Shown: positions 18,884 through 27,079, numbered from the stretch's first letter. The stretch: 64,000 nt of DNA from Saprospiraceae bacterium (GCA_016787415.1 JAEUUT010000196.1:1-64000), one strand, 5' to 3'. Program-made: numbers and translations. The notes: generated by a model from the letters alone, not told the origin.

Positions 18884-19681
18884 ATGCCAGATCCGATCCG
18901 CCAACGATACGATGCCGATGCCCTGCTGAGCCAGATGCCGGGTGGTATCCTGAAATGGGGCAATACAATGTTCCTGATCGCTACCGGTGTTTTGCTGGCG
19001 CTTGCCTGGTTCATTCGCTACCCGCAAACCGTACAGACCGCGTTCACCATTCCGGCGTCGGCACAACCCGAACTGGTTCGCACGCCGGTAGAAGGTCGCC
19101 TGATACAGCGCTGCTGTGCCGATTCCTCGTACGTGCTGGCCGGCGATACGCTGGGCATCATCGAATGCAGGAACGAACAGGGTGTGAACCAGATATTTCC
19201 ATTGAAAAGCGTGCAGGAAGGCAGGATGACGGCTTATTTGCCGGTTCAGGTCAATGAAAAAGTGGAGAAAAACCAACCCTTATTTGTCATAACCAGAGAA
19301 AACGCAGCGCCCACTGCTGTCGTCGTTCAGTTGCCGGCCAGTGTTATCGGCCACATTCAGGCAGATCAGGAAGCACTGCTGTACTTCGATGCCTATGCCC
19401 CTGAAACGTACGGAAGTGTACAAGCCAGGGTACAGGATATAGGTAAAATAGCCATCGACGATCAAATTACTGTTCGCCTTGCCATGACCGAAGGCCTTGT
19501 AAGCAATCGACAAATTGCCCTGAACCCGGCTTTTGGAATTTCCGGAAGGGCAGAAATCATCATAGACAATCCGCGCCTAATTGAAAAAGTAGTACAACCC
19601 CTTCAAATGCTGCTCAACCGGCAGCGCCAACAAGCAAAACAAGACTCTACAAAGCCTCTATACACCCAAAAAGGGGATTAG
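18884..19681 (+). CDS. HlyD-like membrane fusion protein
   Basis: A 265-residue periplasmic adaptor with one transmembrane helix (about 25-46) near the N-terminus. A biotinyl-lipoyl-like half-motif follows (RTPVEGRLIQRC, about 64-75), then beta-barrel segments (VVVQLPASVIGHIQ). It is shorter than typical HlyD proteins and lacks a long coiled coil, so it may not reach an outer-membrane channel by itself. It lies 31 bases after the C39 exporter gene and probably works with it. No TolC homologue is encoded nearby. Confidence 0.82.
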   Translation: MPDPIRQRYDADALLSQMPGGILKWGNTMFLIATGVLLALAWFIRYPQTVQTAFTIPASAQPELVRTPVEGRLIQRCCADSSYVLAGDTLGIIECRNEQGVNQIFPLKSVQEGRMTAYLPVQVNEKVEKNQPLFVITRENAAPTAVVVQLPASVIGHIQADQEALLYFDAYAPETYGSVQARVQDIGKIAIDDQITVRLAMTEGLVSNRQIALNPAFGISGRAEIIIDNPRLIEKVVQPLQMLLNRQRQQAKQDSTKPLYTQKGD

Positions 19682-19732
19682 TCCGAAAACCCTGAACAGA
19701 GTAGGACATTCATTTTTCTAAATTTTTTAAGC
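19682..19732 (+). promoter_or_regulatory. Conserved leader shared by precursor genes A1 and A4 (copy 2)
   Basis: Between the HlyD-like gene and A4 lie CCGAAAA, CCCTGA, GAGTAGG and TAAATTTTTTAAGC, in the same order as before A1 (9722-9780). The last 17 bases, including the start codon, are identical. It may be an internal promoter or an RNA element that couples expression of both precursor types. Confidence 0.6.
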
Positions 19733-19963
19733 ATGAAAGCAGAACAAAACATCCGCAACTGGAAAAACGCTGACGCAGCCACTTCCGATCTCAACAACCC
19801 GGTTGGACAGGTTCAAACCGACCTCAACATCCTCCAACACGTTCAAGGTGGTATCGGCACGCCGGTGTACCAGACCGGTTGCATCCCTGATCCGTTCCCG
19901 TTCCCGAAAAAAACAACTACCAGCATCTGGTGCCCGCCGGATGATGTAACGGTGCTGTTCTAA
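19733..19963 (+). CDS. Divergent lanthipeptide-type precursor A4
   Basis: A 76-residue precursor. Its leader shares xxxIRNWKNADAA with A1-A3 and ends VQGG at residue 40. The 36-residue core is different: IGTPVYQTGC, a Pro/Phe/Lys-rich linker (PDPFPFPKK), then TTTSIWC and an acidic tail (PPDDVTVLF). It has two Cys rather than three, each preceded by Thr or Ser within 2-7 residues. It could be the second component of a two-peptide system, or an unrelated product processed by the same enzymes. A strong terminator follows at 19990. Confidence 0.75.
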   Translation: MKAEQNIRNWKNADAATSDLNNPVGQVQTDLNILQHVQGGIGTPVYQTGCIPDPFPFPKKTTTSIWCPPDDVTVLF

Positions 19964-19989
19964 GCCCTGTTCGGCTCCAAATGAGTGTG

Positions 19990-20030
19990 AAAAATCCCGC
20001 CGGGGCCTGAGGCCTTCCGGCGGGGATTTT
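19990..20030 (+). terminator. Terminator after precursor A4
   Basis: A strong GC-rich hairpin: AAAATCCCGCCGG pairs with CCGGCGGGGATTTT (one bulge), with a further GGCC/GGCC stem above it. The stem is flanked by A and T runs and lies 27 bases after the A4 stop. It probably ends the lanthipeptide transcript. Confidence 0.8.
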
Positions 20031-20084
20031 CAGTATAACCTGTTGGGGATTTACTCGTCCACTGTATTTACAATCAATATACTC

Positions 20085-20549
20085 ATGATCGATATAAACT
20101 ACTATAGCACTATGTACCGCCAAAACCCGTCTTCTGAAATCATCCGAATTGAAGCCCAACTAGGCAACCCGCAGGCAGAATGCAAAGGGTTCGGAATTTG
20201 CACGCTTGATGAACTGGATTCAAATTCCTGGGACGATTATCGTCCATATCGAATACGACGTTTGAAAGCACTCTTATCGTGGCAGGAAGAACATGTACAT
20301 CTTGTATTCCCAATTAATGGTATGCTGGTTCCTACCCGTGCCCATTTTTTTGCAAGCGGTAGTTTCCTGATCGAATCGGAGACGCGGTTTCCGGCCTGGT
20401 TGTGCGACCACTGGAAAGTTGATTCCATCATCATTCCATCCGGCGCCTACGCATGTCAAATCCGGGAGGAGGCATTTGAAGTTGATTTGCCTGTATTATG
20501 GCAATCAAAAAGTGTAAAAACCCTAGCCGACCTGAAAAAAGCCGTATAA
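20085..20549 (+). CDS. Hypothetical protein at the end of the lanthipeptide locus
   Basis: Not recognised. 154 residues from the ATG at 20085; starts at 20043 or 20112 are also possible. No signal peptide or membrane segment is seen. Notable features are the Cys-containing NPQAECKGFGICTLDEL (about residues 29-45) and YACQIREEAFEVDLPVLW, which suggest a compact beta-rich fold. It lies behind the A4 terminator but in the same direction, and it converges with the histidine kinase gene, the stops being one base apart. It may belong to the locus or be an unrelated neighbour. Confidence 0.6.
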   Translation: MIDINYYSTMYRQNPSSEIIRIEAQLGNPQAECKGFGICTLDELDSNSWDDYRPYRIRRLKALLSWQEEHVHLVFPINGMLVPTRAHFFASGSFLIESETRFPAWLCDHWKVDSIIIPSGAYACQIREEAFEVDLPVLWQSKSVKTLADLKKAV

Positions 20550-20550
20550 A

Positions 20551-21990
20551 TCAGGTTTCCGCCCGCTTGGGGAACGTAAGAATAAAACTGCTGCCTTTGC
20601 CCGGCTCGCTTTTTACGTCGATCAGGCCGCGGTGTGCTGTTACGATGGCTTTGACATAACTCAAGCCGAGGCCAAACCCTTTTACATCGTGAATGTTGCC
20701 GGTGTGCACGCGGTAAAATTTGTCGAAAATGTGCTTCCGGGCCTCTTTACTGATGCCCATGCCTTTGTCCGATACAGTAATTTCCACGCCCATCGGTACA
20801 TCGCGAGTACTTACCGTAATGTCCGGTTTGTCAGGGCTGTATTTGTTCGCATTGTCCAGCAAGTTGTGAATGATGCTGGCGATATGGGTAGCATCCCCTT
20901 CAATCACGGGTTTTTCCGATTGCAGGTCTGTCTGCAACGTGCCTTCTCTTTTTTCTATTTGCAGGCTGAAATTATCAACCGCCTGCTGAATAACTTCGTG
21001 CAGATTCAGATCGCCGATGCTGAGTTGAAAATCTTTTTTATCGATCAGCGCCATTTGCAACACACGCTCCACCTGGCTGTTCATGCGGCGGTTTTCCTGC
21101 CGGATGATGTCGACAAAACGTTTGATTTTATCGGGGTTGCCCACAATCATCGGGCTGCCTATGCTGTCGGCTGCCAGGGAAATGGTGGCTATCGGCGTTT
21201 TAAACTCGTGTGTCATGTTATTGATGAAGTCGTTCTTCATCTCCGACAATTGTTTTTGCCGGTAAATCACCTGAATGGTGTACCAAAAGCAAAAAAGAAT
21301 AACCCCCGTAAATGCAATGGAAAGCAACAACATCCCGATGACCGAGCCAATTACCAGGCGTGTCCTGTTGGGGAAATACAATGACAGGTATCCGGGCGAT
21401 TCGATGGGATCCTGCATAAACAACTGCACTTTATAAGGTGAATTGTAGAGGGTTGGCGCCCCTCCGTGGGTAATCTGCGGCCCACTGTCTTCCACCACAA
21501 AATGGTCATTTACAATAACATAACTGCTGCGGTCTTTTGAATAAATGCCATACTGATAATCCGTTTTTATACCGCGGCCTTCAATTTCTTCCCGCATCGA
21601 TTGTGCCAGCAGATCGAGTGGTATACGTTCGGCCAGGGTTTTTTCTTCCAGCCACCGGGTTATTTGCATCGACTCCCACATGGTCACATTGTCTTCGAAA
21701 CTTTGGCCTTGGGTGCTAGCCGCCGCATACCCGTTTCCACTGCGCAACACATCTGTCATCCGCTGAACATCTTTGTCGCCCTGCATCTGATCCCGCGCCT
21801 CCAGCAGTGCTTTTGTATCATAAAACTGCAACTTGTCGGCTACCCGGTTGAGCGCCGCAAACACATTCTTGTCGAACTGGTCTTCATTCAGGCGGATGTT
21901 CCACCCAATCCAGTATATCTGCAGGCAGATAATACCGATCAGGGCAAGTGTCATCAGTCCGATGATGAGTCGTATACGACGAGCGTTCAT
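20551..21990 (-). CDS. Sensor histidine kinase (orphan)
   Basis: A 479-residue membrane histidine kinase. TM1 is at about 8-28, a periplasmic sensor region at about 30-210 and TM2 at about 212-240. Next come a HisKA domain with H261 in MTHEFKTP, an N-box NLLDNANKYSPDKP, and G-boxes DKGMGIS and GFGLGLSYVK. The start at 21990 (MNARRIRL) is used because upstream in-frame sequence is only a heptamer repeat. No response regulator gene is adjacent, so the partner is encoded elsewhere. It converges on the lanthipeptide locus and is probably not its regulator. Confidence 0.9.
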   Translation of the reverse strand: MNARRIRLIIGLMTLALIGIICLQIYWIGWNIRLNEDQFDKNVFAALNRVADKLQFYDTKALLEARDQMQGDKDVQRMTDVLRSGNGYAAASTQGQSFEDNVTMWESMQITRWLEEKTLAERIPLDLLAQSMREEIEGRGIKTDYQYGIYSKDRSSYVIVNDHFVVEDSGPQITHGGAPTLYNSPYKVQLFMQDPIESPGYLSLYFPNRTRLVIGSVIGMLLLSIAFTGVILFCFWYTIQVIYRQKQLSEMKNDFINNMTHEFKTPIATISLAADSIGSPMIVGNPDKIKRFVDIIRQENRRMNSQVERVLQMALIDKKDFQLSIGDLNLHEVIQQAVDNFSLQIEKREGTLQTDLQSEKPVIEGDATHIASIIHNLLDNANKYSPDKPDITVSTRDVPMGVEITVSDKGMGISKEARKHIFDKFYRVHTGNIHDVKGFGLGLSYVKAIVTAHRGLIDVKSEPGKGSSFILTFPKRAET

Positions 21991-21997
21991 GAAAAAG

Positions 21998-22077
21998 AGG
22001 TGAGAGGTGAGAGGTGAGAGGTGAGAGGTGAGAGGTGAGAGGTGAGAGGTGAGAGGTGAGAGGTGAGAGGTGAGAAA
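21998..22077. repeat. Heptamer tandem repeat (GTGAGAG)n
   Basis: About eleven copies of GTGAGAG lie directly upstream of the histidine kinase start. Read on the minus strand the array stays open in frame with the kinase (repeating SPLTSHL). The same word recurs near the lrp-gldN boundary (45375-45400 and 45663-45686). Confidence 0.9.
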
Positions 22078-22201
22078 ACGATCAAAAGTAAGAAGGGGTT
22101 TGGTGGGGCATGGGTGGTTTAACGCGGGTTTAACGAAGCATGCCATTTCGAGGCAGCAAAAGTAAGAAGTTGTGGGAGTTTGTACACACAACAGATTTTT
22201 C

Positions 22202-22256
22202 ACCACCTCAAAAAACAAAAACACTCAAACACAAAAACACAAAAACACCAACACAC
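22202..22256. repeat. Single arm of CAAAAACAC octamer-type repeat
   Basis: An A/C-rich run of AAAACAC-type words with no opposite arm lies just before the promoter of the gene at 22272. It resembles one arm of the GTGTTTTG family read on the other strand. Confidence 0.6.
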
Positions 22257-22259
22257 CCC

Positions 22260-22267
22260 TACCTTTG
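22260..22267 (+). promoter_or_regulatory. TAnnTTTG promoter box 4 bases before the ATG
   Basis: TACCTTTG matches the Bacteroidota -7 consensus exactly and is followed by CAAC and the ATG at 22272. Transcription would start at or just past the start codon, so the mRNA is leaderless or nearly so, unless another promoter is used. No TTG box is visible at the usual distance. Confidence 0.55.
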
Positions 22268-22271
22268 CAAC

Positions 22272-23054
22272 ATGCTGAAACACCTCCAATCGATCACATG
22301 GGCGCTGTGTTGCACCTGGCTGCTGTTCGCCTGCAAGGAGCGTCAAACGGAAACCTATGACTCGGGTGCTGCCGGGCAATACGCCTATTTCCCGCTAAAA
22401 ACCGGTAAATACATTGATTATCAAGTAGATAGTATGGTATACGACTTCGGTGAAGGCGGAAGCACCGTTGTCGACTCTTCCACCACATTCGTACGCGAAC
22501 TGGTAGCCGATACCCTGCGCGACCAGACAGGCCAACTCCTGTACACCGTCGAACGTTACGAACGAACTGCTGCCGACCAAGCCTGGCAATTGCGGCACAT
22601 CGGCACCGCCGCGCGTACCGGTAGCCAGGCAATCTTTACAGAAAACAACCTGCGATACCTGAAACTGATTTTCCCGATGGATCGCCGCAGTGAATGGAAT
22701 GGCAATGTGTGGATCGACGTGGATCGCGAAATAGAAATTGCCGGCGAGCGCATCCGCCCGTTTACCAACTGGCAATACGAAGTCGATTCTATCGACATGG
22801 CAGCCCAGGTCGGCACCTTTGCCTTCGACTCTACCCTGCTCGTCACGGAAGCCGACGATATCAATATCATCGAACGCAGGCTTTCGCGTGTTCGTTATGC
22901 CAAAAACATAGGCCTGGTGTGGCGCGAACAATGGATACTGGATTCCCAGTATTGCAACCAGAATATTCCTCCCGCCGACTGTGAAACGCGCCCCTGGGAA
23001 CTCAAAGCCGAACGCGGCTATATCCTGCGCCAGGTCGTCATTGCTTACAATTAA
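22272..23054 (+). CDS. Hypothetical lipoprotein
   Basis: 260 residues from the ATG at 22272. The longer in-frame ORF upstream runs through repeats and is rejected. A lipoprotein signal (LCCTWLLFACKE, lipobox LFAC) precedes a beta-rich soluble domain starting YAYFPLKTGKYIDYQVDS, which is common in Bacteroidota surface or periplasmic lipoproteins of unknown function. It ends 10 bases before rimM and is probably co-transcribed with it. Function not recognised. Confidence 0.8.
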   Translation: MLKHLQSITWALCCTWLLFACKERQTETYDSGAAGQYAYFPLKTGKYIDYQVDSMVYDFGEGGSTVVDSSTTFVRELVADTLRDQTGQLLYTVERYERTAADQAWQLRHIGTAARTGSQAIFTENNLRYLKLIFPMDRRSEWNGNVWIDVDREIEIAGERIRPFTNWQYEVDSIDMAAQVGTFAFDSTLLVTEADDINIIERRLSRVRYAKNIGLVWREQWILDSQYCNQNIPPADCETRPWELKAERGYILRQVVIAYN

Positions 23055-23064
23055 TCGGCACCAC

Positions 23065-23595
23065 ATGGCTGAACAACCTTACGTCCTGATCGGACACACC
23101 AGAAAAGCGCACGGCCTTGCCGGCGAACTAAAACTGTCTATAGAAGAGCGCTATATCGAGGATTTTCTCAAAAATGAACGCATTTTTCTGGATGTCAAGG
23201 GCACTAAAATTCCCTATTTTATTGCCAATGTGCGGGGAAAAGGCGAATTGATCCTCCAACTCGAAGATGTCGCCGACCGCGATGCCGCCCTCATGCTGCA
23301 AGGCCGCGAAGTGTTTCTGCGGGAAAAAGACCTGCTGCACGATTCGGAGCGCGAACTGGAGTTTGAAGAAGAAACCCTTGAATACGAGCACCTGAAAGGC
23401 TACACCCTGGTCGACCAAACGCTCGGCCCCATCGGCGCCATCGACGAGGTACTGGAAATGCCACAGCAGGAAATGGCTTTTCTAAAATACCGCAACCGCG
23501 AAGTGCTGGTACCGCTCAATGAACAACTCATCGTCCGTGTCGACAAACCTGCCCGTCAGGTCATTATGGACCTGCCCGACGGGCTGCTGGATTGA
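23065..23595 (+). CDS. rimM: Ribosome maturation factor RimM
   Basis: 176 residues; binds S19 and helps 30S head maturation. The N-terminal barrel begins VLIGHTRKAHGLAGELKLS, the RimM signature. The C-terminal PRC-barrel includes LKGYTLVDQTLGPIGAIDEV and ends VIMDLPDGLLD, typical for RimM. The start at 23065 was chosen because the upstream in-frame extension overlaps the lipoprotein gene and is not conserved in the family. It usually sits near rpsP and trmD; here it follows a lipoprotein gene. Confidence 0.95.
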   Translation: MAEQPYVLIGHTRKAHGLAGELKLSIEERYIEDFLKNERIFLDVKGTKIPYFIANVRGKGELILQLEDVADRDAALMLQGREVFLREKDLLHDSERELEFEEETLEYEHLKGYTLVDQTLGPIGAIDEVLEMPQQEMAFLKYRNREVLVPLNEQLIVRVDKPARQVIMDLPDGLLD

Positions 23596-23703
23596 TGTTA
23601 TGATAAATTTAACAAATATTTTTTGTCGGGTAGCAGACTATTTTTTGGAGGTGCTGCGTTTACGCTTTGTGTTTTCGCGCAATTAACCGACAAACAATAT
23701 CTT

Positions 23704-23892
23704 ATGTACTACATTGCCGAACGTAATGAACGCCGCAGCCGCAGACTGGCCCTGGCGCTCGCAGTAACCCTCCACCTGGCATTGGGTGCACTTTTGTACC
23801 TCCAGACCAGCGAAACCCCGACCGTATCATCCGACATGCCCGCTACAGCAAAAACCGTAAAAACACGAACCGTTACCGACTCCAGACCATAA
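23704..23892 (+). CDS. Small single-pass membrane protein
   Basis: 62 residues from the ATG at 23704 (MYYIAERNERRSRRLALAL). A positively charged N-terminus is followed by one hydrophobic segment (about 18-38) and a Thr/Val-rich tail. It resembles the N-terminal anchor of TonB-like proteins without the TonB domain. It lies 108 bases after rimM and 72 bases before a terminator. Function unknown. Confidence 0.55.
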   Translation: MYYIAERNERRSRRLALALAVTLHLALGALLYLQTSETPTVSSDMPATAKTVKTRTVTDSRP

Positions 23893-23963
23893 ACAGCGCC
23901 TGGTATCGCGGCATCCCACGCCCGACAGCCAGTCGCCGTTTCCTCAAAATGCCCTCCCCCCTG

Positions 23964-23998
23964 CGCCGGACTCCACTTGTGGAATCCGGCGTTTTTTA
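23964..23998 (+). terminator. Intrinsic terminator before the cytochrome gene
   Basis: CGCCGGA-CTCCA pairs with TGGAATCCGGCG (12 bp, one mismatch, 4-base loop) and is followed by TTTTTT. It ends the lipoprotein-rimM-small protein unit. Confidence 0.85.
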
Positions 23999-24042
23999 TT
24001 TCCCCTGAATTTTGCCGAACTTAGCCACCAAAAAACAACACT

Positions 24043-25473
24043 ATGGCTCCTTCTTCTTCCCATGTGCTTTCGCGGCTGGCGCTTTTCCTTGCGGCTGCCG
24101 TTATTTTGCTGGCCAACTGCCGCCACGACGTCCTGCACGGCGAACCCGACGACACAACCGGCCTTCCGCCCGGCACAAGTTTTCTCGAACCTTCTGCTCA
24201 ACGCAGCGGCGACCCGGCGGCTGGGTATCAATACCTGATTTATGGGAACTACATCGGCAGCGGTATTCCATTGCAGATTTTTAAACAGTTTTTTGGCGGA
24301 AATAGTCCCGACGACCTCGGGCGCAGCGGCGACGCAGATGGTATTCCTTTCAATTTCAATGTTGTAACAGCCTCCAATGGCGTAAAAGTGGTAGCCCCAA
24401 CTTGCCTCACCTGCCATGCCGAACGCCTCAATGGCCAACTCATCGTCGGGTTGGGCAACAACACTTCCGACCACACCAACAACCAGGCCGCCATGTTCCA
24501 GACGGCCGACCTGGCGGTGAAACTCCTGTATGGCCAGAATTCGCCCGAATGGAATGCCTACTACCCTGCCAGCAGGGCCTCGCAAACCATTGGGCCGTAT
24601 ATCCTGACCAAAACCCGGGGCGTAAACCCGGCCGATAAAATTTTTGCTACGCTGGCGGCGCACCGCCAAAGTGTCGACCTGGCCTGGATCGATGCCGCAC
24701 AATTCAACGTTCCACTGGAAGCCGTGCCGACAGATGTGCCCGCCTGGTGGCTGATGAAGAAGAAAAACGCGCTGTATTACAATGGCCTGGGGCGCGGCGA
24801 TTTTGCCCGCCTGTCCACCGCTTCGGGCATGCTCACCATGCTCGACAGCACGGAAGCGCGCCAGGCGGATCAAAAATTTCCGGATTTGATGGCCTGGATT
24901 CGTACCCTCGAAGCGCCTGCTTATCCGTACAGCATCGACCAGACGCTGGCTGCGCAGGGCAAACTGTTGTTTGAAAACAAATGCTCGAAATGCCACGGGA
25001 AATACGGGGCCGAAGAAACCTACCCCAACTTACTAGTAGAACTATCTACCGTCAAAACCGATACCATGCTGGCAAATTCCTATCAATTGTACCCGGAATA
25101 CGCCAACTGGTACAATGAAAGTTGGTATGGTCAGGGCCCCAACAAAGGCCAGTTGCTCCCGAATAAAGGATATGTAGCGCCGCCACTCGATGGCATCTGG
25201 GCCACCGCACCTTACCTGCACAATGCATCGGTGCCAACCCTCGACGACCTGCTGCACAGCGCCCAACGCCCGAAATACTGGAAACGCACCTTTGACAACT
25301 CCGATTACAATCAGGTGAAAATGGGCTGGAATTATACCGTAGAAACTTCCAAAACAGGCATCGACACCTATGATACTACGCTACCCGGCTATACCAACAG
25401 CGGACATACTTTTGGAGATGTGTTCAGCGAAAACGAACGAAAAGCGGTGCTGGAGTATTTGAAGACGCTGTGA
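24043..25473 (+). CDS. Di-haem c-type cytochrome lipoprotein
   Basis: 476 residues. A lipoprotein signal (ILLANC, Cys26) anchors it. Two haem c sites are visible: CLTCH (C121, C124, H125) and CSKCH (C314, C317, H318). The second lies in a typical cytochrome c domain (AAQGKLLFENKCSKCHGKYG). Late in the protein, APPLDGIWATAPYLHN is the distal motif found in MauG/CcP-like and related di-haem cytochromes. It probably transfers electrons at the periplasmic face; peroxidase activity cannot be confirmed. The gene is monocistronic, bounded by a terminator and a 65-bp-armed palindrome. Confidence 0.88.
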   Translation: MAPSSSHVLSRLALFLAAAVILLANCRHDVLHGEPDDTTGLPPGTSFLEPSAQRSGDPAAGYQYLIYGNYIGSGIPLQIFKQFFGGNSPDDLGRSGDADGIPFNFNVVTASNGVKVVAPTCLTCHAERLNGQLIVGLGNNTSDHTNNQAAMFQTADLAVKLLYGQNSPEWNAYYPASRASQTIGPYILTKTRGVNPADKIFATLAAHRQSVDLAWIDAAQFNVPLEAVPTDVPAWWLMKKKNALYYNGLGRGDFARLSTASGMLTMLDSTEARQADQKFPDLMAWIRTLEAPAYPYSIDQTLAAQGKLLFENKCSKCHGKYGAEETYPNLLVELSTVKTDTMLANSYQLYPEYANWYNESWYGQGPNKGQLLPNKGYVAPPLDGIWATAPYLHNASVPTLDDLLHSAQRPKYWKRTFDNSDYNQVKMGWNYTVETSKTGIDTYDTTLPGYTNSGHTFGDVFSENERKAVLEYLKTL

Positions 25474-25475
25474 GA

Positions 25476-25619
25476 GCATTTGAATCAGGATTTAAGGGAT
25501 TTATAGGATTAGAAGGATTCCCGACTTATAGTTGACAATTGGCAAAAATTTATTAATTGTCGACTATAAGTCGGGAATCCTTCTAATCCTATAAATCCCT
25601 TAAATCCTGATTCAAATGC
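25476..25619. repeat. 65-bp-armed near-perfect palindrome between convergent genes
   Basis: Arms 25476-25540 and 25555-25619 are complementary at 64 of 65 positions with a 14-base loop. The element exactly fills the space between the cytochrome stop (25473) and the fabG stop (25620). Arms contain GAATCAGGATTT, GGGATTT and AGGATTAGAAGGATT, which recur in the element at 59549-59743. It could act as a two-way terminator, but its length far exceeds what termination needs. Confidence 0.95.
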
Positions 25620-26360
25620 CTACGTGTTCAACCCTCCGCACACCGAAATCACCTGCCCCGTGATATAAGCCCCCATATCGGATGCCAGGAACACACAAGC
25701 ATTGGCTACATCGGCGCCGGAGCCGAGGCGTTTGAGTGGAATAGCGGACAGGTAACCTTCCTTGGTTTTTTCATCGAGGGCATCGGTCATTTCTGTAGCA
25801 ATAAAACCGGGTGCAATGGCATTGCAGCGGATACCGCGCGAGCCGTATTCCTTGGCGATGGATTTGGAAAAACCGATAATGCCTGCTTTGGAAGCCGCGT
25901 AGTTGGCCTGGCCCTGCTGGCCAAAAACGCCTACCACAGAACTCATATTGATAATGCTGCCGCCGGTCCTGATCATGGGTTTCAGGGCGTGTTTAGTCAG
26001 GTTGAACACCGATTTGAGGTTGGTTTGAATCACCTCATCCCATTGCTCTTCCGTCATGCGCAGCATCAGCGTATCGCGGGTGATACCGGCATTGTTGACG
26101 ACGATATCGAGTTTTCCAAAATCTTTTACCACCTGGCCGATCAATGCCTCGGCTTGTGCGTAGTTGCCCGCATCACTTTGGTAGGCCCGGGCGTTTTCGC
26201 CGAGTTCGGCAGCCAGCGCTTCCGAGCGTGCGGCAGAGCCGGGAGAGACATAGGTGAAGGCCACTTTTGCGCCGTGTTCCACAAATGCGCGTACCAGGGC
26301 TTCGCCAATTCCGCGCGAGCCGCCTGTGATCAAAGCCGTTTTTCCGTCAAGGAGTTTCAT
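25620..26360 (-). CDS. fabG: 3-oxoacyl-ACP reductase FabG
   Basis: 246-residue short-chain dehydrogenase reducing 3-ketoacyl-ACP with NADPH in fatty-acid synthesis. Signatures: TGGSRGIGEAL cofactor loop (about 11-21), NNAGITRD (about 88-95), catalytic Ser in NMSSVVG, and YAASKAG with the Tyr-x-x-x-Lys pair. It ends GQVISVCGGLNT, typical of FabG. The start at 26360 (MKLLDGKTALITGG) fits the family; an ATG three codons upstream is possible. It is downstream of the DUF4199 gene on the same strand. Confidence 0.92.
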   Translation of the reverse strand: MKLLDGKTALITGGSRGIGEALVRAFVEHGAKVAFTYVSPGSAARSEALAAELGENARAYQSDAGNYAQAEALIGQVVKDFGKLDIVVNNAGITRDTLMLRMTEEQWDEVIQTNLKSVFNLTKHALKPMIRTGGSIINMSSVVGVFGQQGQANYAASKAGIIGFSKSIAKEYGSRGIRCNAIAPGFIATEMTDALDEKTKEGYLSAIPLKRLGSGADVANACVFLASDMGAYITGQVISVCGGLNT

Positions 26361-26443
26361 CGTTACCATGAATTTTATGTTGTTGAAACGGGCTTGGGGA
26401 GCGGGCAAAGGTGGGATTTTTTTTGGATACAACCCAACGAATC

Positions 26444-26962
26444 CTACTTGCGCCGAAGAATAGCCGCCGACAGCAAGGACACCAGCAATGCCACCGGTAG
26501 CGGCTCCATAAACGTTAGTCCGGCCCGGTACAAGGGGTTTTTATACAGTTCCTTGTAATGCTGCATTTCTGCCGTCACTTTCTGGATTTCTGCTTCTGCC
26601 GCTCCGTCAGCCTGCATTTTCGCGAGCATGGCATCGGCATAATGCTCCATAAAATCAGGCATCATGAAGTGATAAATAAACATCCAGCCGATGACGTAGC
26701 AAATACAGGAAACCAGGGCTATTAGTCCGGCCACTTTGAATGCTTCGCCAAAAGAGATGACGCCTGCCCGGTGCTGGTCGCGAAACACGCGCACACCGAT
26801 AAATACCACGATCATACTCAGCAGCATACCGGTATATCCGAAAATTTCGCCACCTTCCAGTTGGCCCGACTGCTTAAACCAGGTGGTGGTAGCAAGCATG
26901 AGCGCTACGGAAATGAGGCCCGAAATAAGGCCATACTTCAAAATCAGATTTTTCATAATCAT
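26444..26962 (-). CDS. DUF4199 family membrane protein
   Basis: 172 residues with four hydrophobic segments (about 8-25, 40-57, 76-97 and 150-167) and a charged loop between the third and fourth. It starts MKNLILKYGLISGLIS after a possible earlier Met; this and the GEAFKVAGLIALV segment are typical of DUF4199, a Bacteroidota-specific family of unknown function. It lies downstream of a membrane-anchored LuxR regulator gene on the same strand, a frequent pairing that suggests a shared pathway (inference). Confidence 0.85.
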   Translation of the reverse strand: MIMKNLILKYGLISGLISVALMLATTTWFKQSGQLEGGEIFGYTGMLLSMIVVFIGVRVFRDQHRAGVISFGEAFKVAGLIALVSCICYVIGWMFIYHFMMPDFMEHYADAMLAKMQADGAAEAEIQKVTAEMQHYKELYKNPLYRAGLTFMEPLPVALLVSLLSAAILRRK

Positions 26963-27079
26963 ACAACTTTTGAGTTAAAAGATGCTGCAAAACACGGGTT
27001 GAAGCCTGTTTTTTCGTTCATACTTTCGGGTGATTCGACAGGATAAGGGCAGAATCATACTTTCGGGTGAGGAGGCGCC

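Noticed and set aside
20551..21990. Histidine kinase as the lanthipeptide locus sensor (LanK)
   Set aside because: It is on the opposite strand with no response regulator nearby, and its sensor region does not suggest peptide sensing.
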